Shown here piece after piece: positions 62,540 through 64,000 of a stretch of 64,000 nucleotides of DNA. The stretch lies in NCBI GenBank assembly GCA_022072055.1, contig JAJVIK010000009.1, positions 1-64,000 of the forward strand, given 5' to 3'. A model generated the notes under the pieces. The model was not told the origin of the DNA. It did not search any database and saw only the letters and a list, made by a program, of their open reading frames with translations. Both the position numbers and the translations under genes were made by a program. Source of the stretch: a bacterium. Its GTDB lineage: Bacteria; Hinthialibacterota; Hinthialibacteria; OLB16. How positions within the stretch are numbered: the stretch's first letter is position 1; each line of letters opens with the position of its first letter.

Positions 62540-64000
62540 ATGCCTCAGAGCGAACCCGTGGAACGGGTGACACAGATCCAGCGCCGGCCGTTAGCCCGGC
62601 GCTTCCTCCGCCAATATCTCTTCTCCACCGACCACAAGACCATCGGGATCCAGTATGGCGTGACCGCCATGCTGTTTCTCCTGGTCGGATTCGGTCTGGT
62701 TCTTGTCATGCGCTGGGCGCTGGCCTATCCGGGATCGCCGTTGCCGGAGTGGGCCCAATCCTGGGTGGGTGACAAGAATCTCCAATCCGGGGCGCTCAAG
62801 CCCGAGTCTTACAACCAGTTCGGCGCGATGCATGGGACCATCATGGTGTTCTTGGGGATTGTCCCGCTGGCGGTCGGGGCGTTCGGGAATTACCTCGTGC
62901 CGCTCATGGTCGGCGCCCCCGACATGGCGTTCCCACGGCTGAACATGGCCAGTTACTGGGCCTTCCTCGCGGGTGGGGTGGTGATGCTCGCGAGTTTTTT
63001 CCTCCCGCTCGGGGCGGCCAACTCCGGGTGGACCGCTTACCCGCCGCTGGCCTCCCTCTCGCCCGGCTCGGGACAGACCTACTGGCTCGTTGGAATTGTC
63101 CTTCTTGCGACCTCTTCCCTGCTCGGTTCGATCAATTTCATCACCACGATCGTGCAGCTCCGCGCCAAGGGGCTCGCCTGGATGCGTCTGCCGTTCTTTG
63201 TCTGGGCCCAGCTGGTGACCGCCTTTCTGCTGCTGCTCGCCTTTCCCCCGCTGGTGGCCGCGGGGGTTCTCCAGCTCATGGACCGAGTGGCGGGAACCAG
63301 CTTCTTCTATCCGTCGGGCCTCTTCTTGGGCGCGGAGCAGCTCGCGGTCTCAGGCGGAGGCAGTCCGCTCCTGTGGCAGCATTTGTTCTGGTTCCTGGCG
63401 CACCCCGAGGTGTATGTCCTGATTCTCCCCGCGATGGGCATTGTGGCGGAGATCATCGCCAACAACACGCGCAAGCCGTTGTGGGGCTATCGCTCGATGG
63501 TCTTCGCGGCGCTGTTCCTCGGATTCATGTCCTTTATTGTCTGGGCGCACCACATGTACCTGACCGACATGGGGACCTCGATCAGCGCCTTCTTTCAGGC
63601 CACCACTCTGATCATCTCGATCCCCTCCGTGATCGTGGTCTCCGCCTTGGTGGTGAGCCTGTGGGGCGGTTCGATCCGCTTCAACACCCCGATGCTTTTC
63701 GCGCTGGCGTTTCTCCCGATGTTCGGTCTCGGCGGTCTCACCGGGCTGCCGCTCGCGCTGGCCGCCTCGGACATCCATCTGCACGACACCCTGTATGTCA
63801 TCGGGCACTTTCATTACATCGTGGCGCCGGGAACCCTCTTCGCGCTTTTCGCGGGGGTGTATTACTGGTTTCCGAAGCTTTCCGGGCGGCGAATGAGCGA
63901 ATGGCTGGGCATCCTCCATTTTGTCCCCTCCTTCGTGTTCATGAACGGCATCTTTTTCCCGATGCTGATCCAGGGCATGGGTGGAATCTCGCGCCGTCTC
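62540..64000 (+). CDS. ctaD: Cytochrome c oxidase subunit I (partial; runs off the window)
   Basis: 487 codons from ATG 62540 to the last base; the 3' end lies outside. A haem-copper oxidase subunit I of the inner membrane that reduces O2 and pumps protons. Seen: H98 in GAMHGT (low-spin haem), HPEVY at 288-292 (CuB His and the cross-linked Tyr), the HH pair 337-338 in VWAHHMY (CuB), and H423/H425 in VIGHFHYIV (haem ligands). About eleven membrane helices lie in view. The HPEVY tyrosine places it in the A-type group. GTG 62534 is an alternative start; no strong ribosome site is visible. Confidence 0.95.
   Translation, partial: MPQSEPVERVTQIQRRPLARRFLRQYLFSTDHKTIGIQYGVTAMLFLLVGFGLVLVMRWALAYPGSPLPEWAQSWVGDKNLQSGALKPESYNQFGAMHGTIMVFLGIVPLAVGAFGNYLVPLMVGAPDMAFPRLNMASYWAFLAGGVVMLASFFLPLGAANSGWTAYPPLASLSPGSGQTYWLVGIVLLATSSLLGSINFITTIVQLRAKGLAWMRLPFFVWAQLVTAFLLLLAFPPLVAAGVLQLMDRVAGTSFFYPSGLFLGAEQLAVSGGGSPLLWQHLFWFLAHPEVYVLILPAMGIVAEIIANNTRKPLWGYRSMVFAALFLGFMSFIVWAHHMYLTDMGTSISAFFQATTLIISIPSVIVVSALVVSLWGGSIRFNTPMLFALAFLPMFGLGGLTGLPLALAASDIHLHDTLYVIGHFHYIVAPGTLFALFAGVYYWFPKLSGRRMSEWLGILHFVPSFVFMNGIFFPMLIQGMGGISRRL

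Overview
The window looks like chromosome from a GC-rich, Gram-negative, aerobic, carbohydrate-degrading heterotroph of a poorly cultured lineage. The signs are very large secreted multidomain proteins, Thr/Pro-rich linkers ahead of dockerin-like tails, Cys-rich VPVYR-type envelope proteins like those of Planctomycetes, and many Gfo/Idh/MocA and TIM-barrel sugar genes. I favour a planctomycete-, Sumerlaeota- or Hydrogenedentota-like bacterium, but the phylum cannot be fixed from sequence reading alone. An outer-membrane beta-barrel, a Wzz-type protein and GspC/PilP-like proteins indicate a double membrane. A haem-copper oxidase at the right edge indicates aerobic respiration.

Layout. 0-7 kb: a 5'-truncated HD phosphohydrolase, then housekeeping genes (M42 peptidase, NAD kinase, RluA-type pseudouridine synthase, SurE with a probable CTG start, a small membrane protein), a HicBA toxin-antitoxin pair and a Gfo/Idh/MocA oxidoreductase. 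7.4-30.2 kb: a giant exoprotein locus. It holds an 1839-residue modular protein, a subtilisin with FG-GAP-like repeats and a dockerin, a small secreted protein, a 2323-residue protein headed by a matrixin domain with a destroyed zinc site, two GspC/PilP-like anchored proteins, a SurA/PpiC-like lipoprotein, a Wzz-like protein and a 25-cysteine exported protein. 30.3-39.4 kb: a GT-C-like membrane protein, an orphan RbsC-type permease, a DUF1858 redox protein, a BrnT/BrnA-like pair, ribF, a histidine kinase and receiver, a trypsin-like exoprotease, tRNA-Met(CAT) and an aspartase/fumarase-family lyase. 39.4-45.9 kb (minus strand): a Gly/Tyr-rich secreted protein, an outer-membrane barrel and a propeller-VWA giant protein behind a long structured upstream region. 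45.9-61.6 kb: carbohydrate genes (GH127, TIM-barrel hydrolases, YdjC deacetylase, a PL22-like lyase, sugar oxidoreductase, isomerase and cupins), with plsC, an orphan flgM and a three-repeat secreted protein between them. 61.8-64 kb: a cupredoxin followed by cytochrome oxidase subunit I, which runs off the window.

The most interesting signals fit together. Three intergenic copies of the octamer GCCGATAA, the consensus -10 of sigma-28 (FliA), lie in the correct orientation upstream of the first giant exoprotein, the Cys-rich protein and flgM, which encodes the sigma-28 anti-sigma factor. No flagellar structural gene is present. This suggests that a FliA/FlgM circuit controls surface exoproteins. 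The giant proteins share two repeated modules with each other or with the VWA protein, and four secreted proteins end in a DLFxFxxxW or dockerin-like tail although no cohesin was recognised. Together these suggest an undescribed surface assembly or display system.
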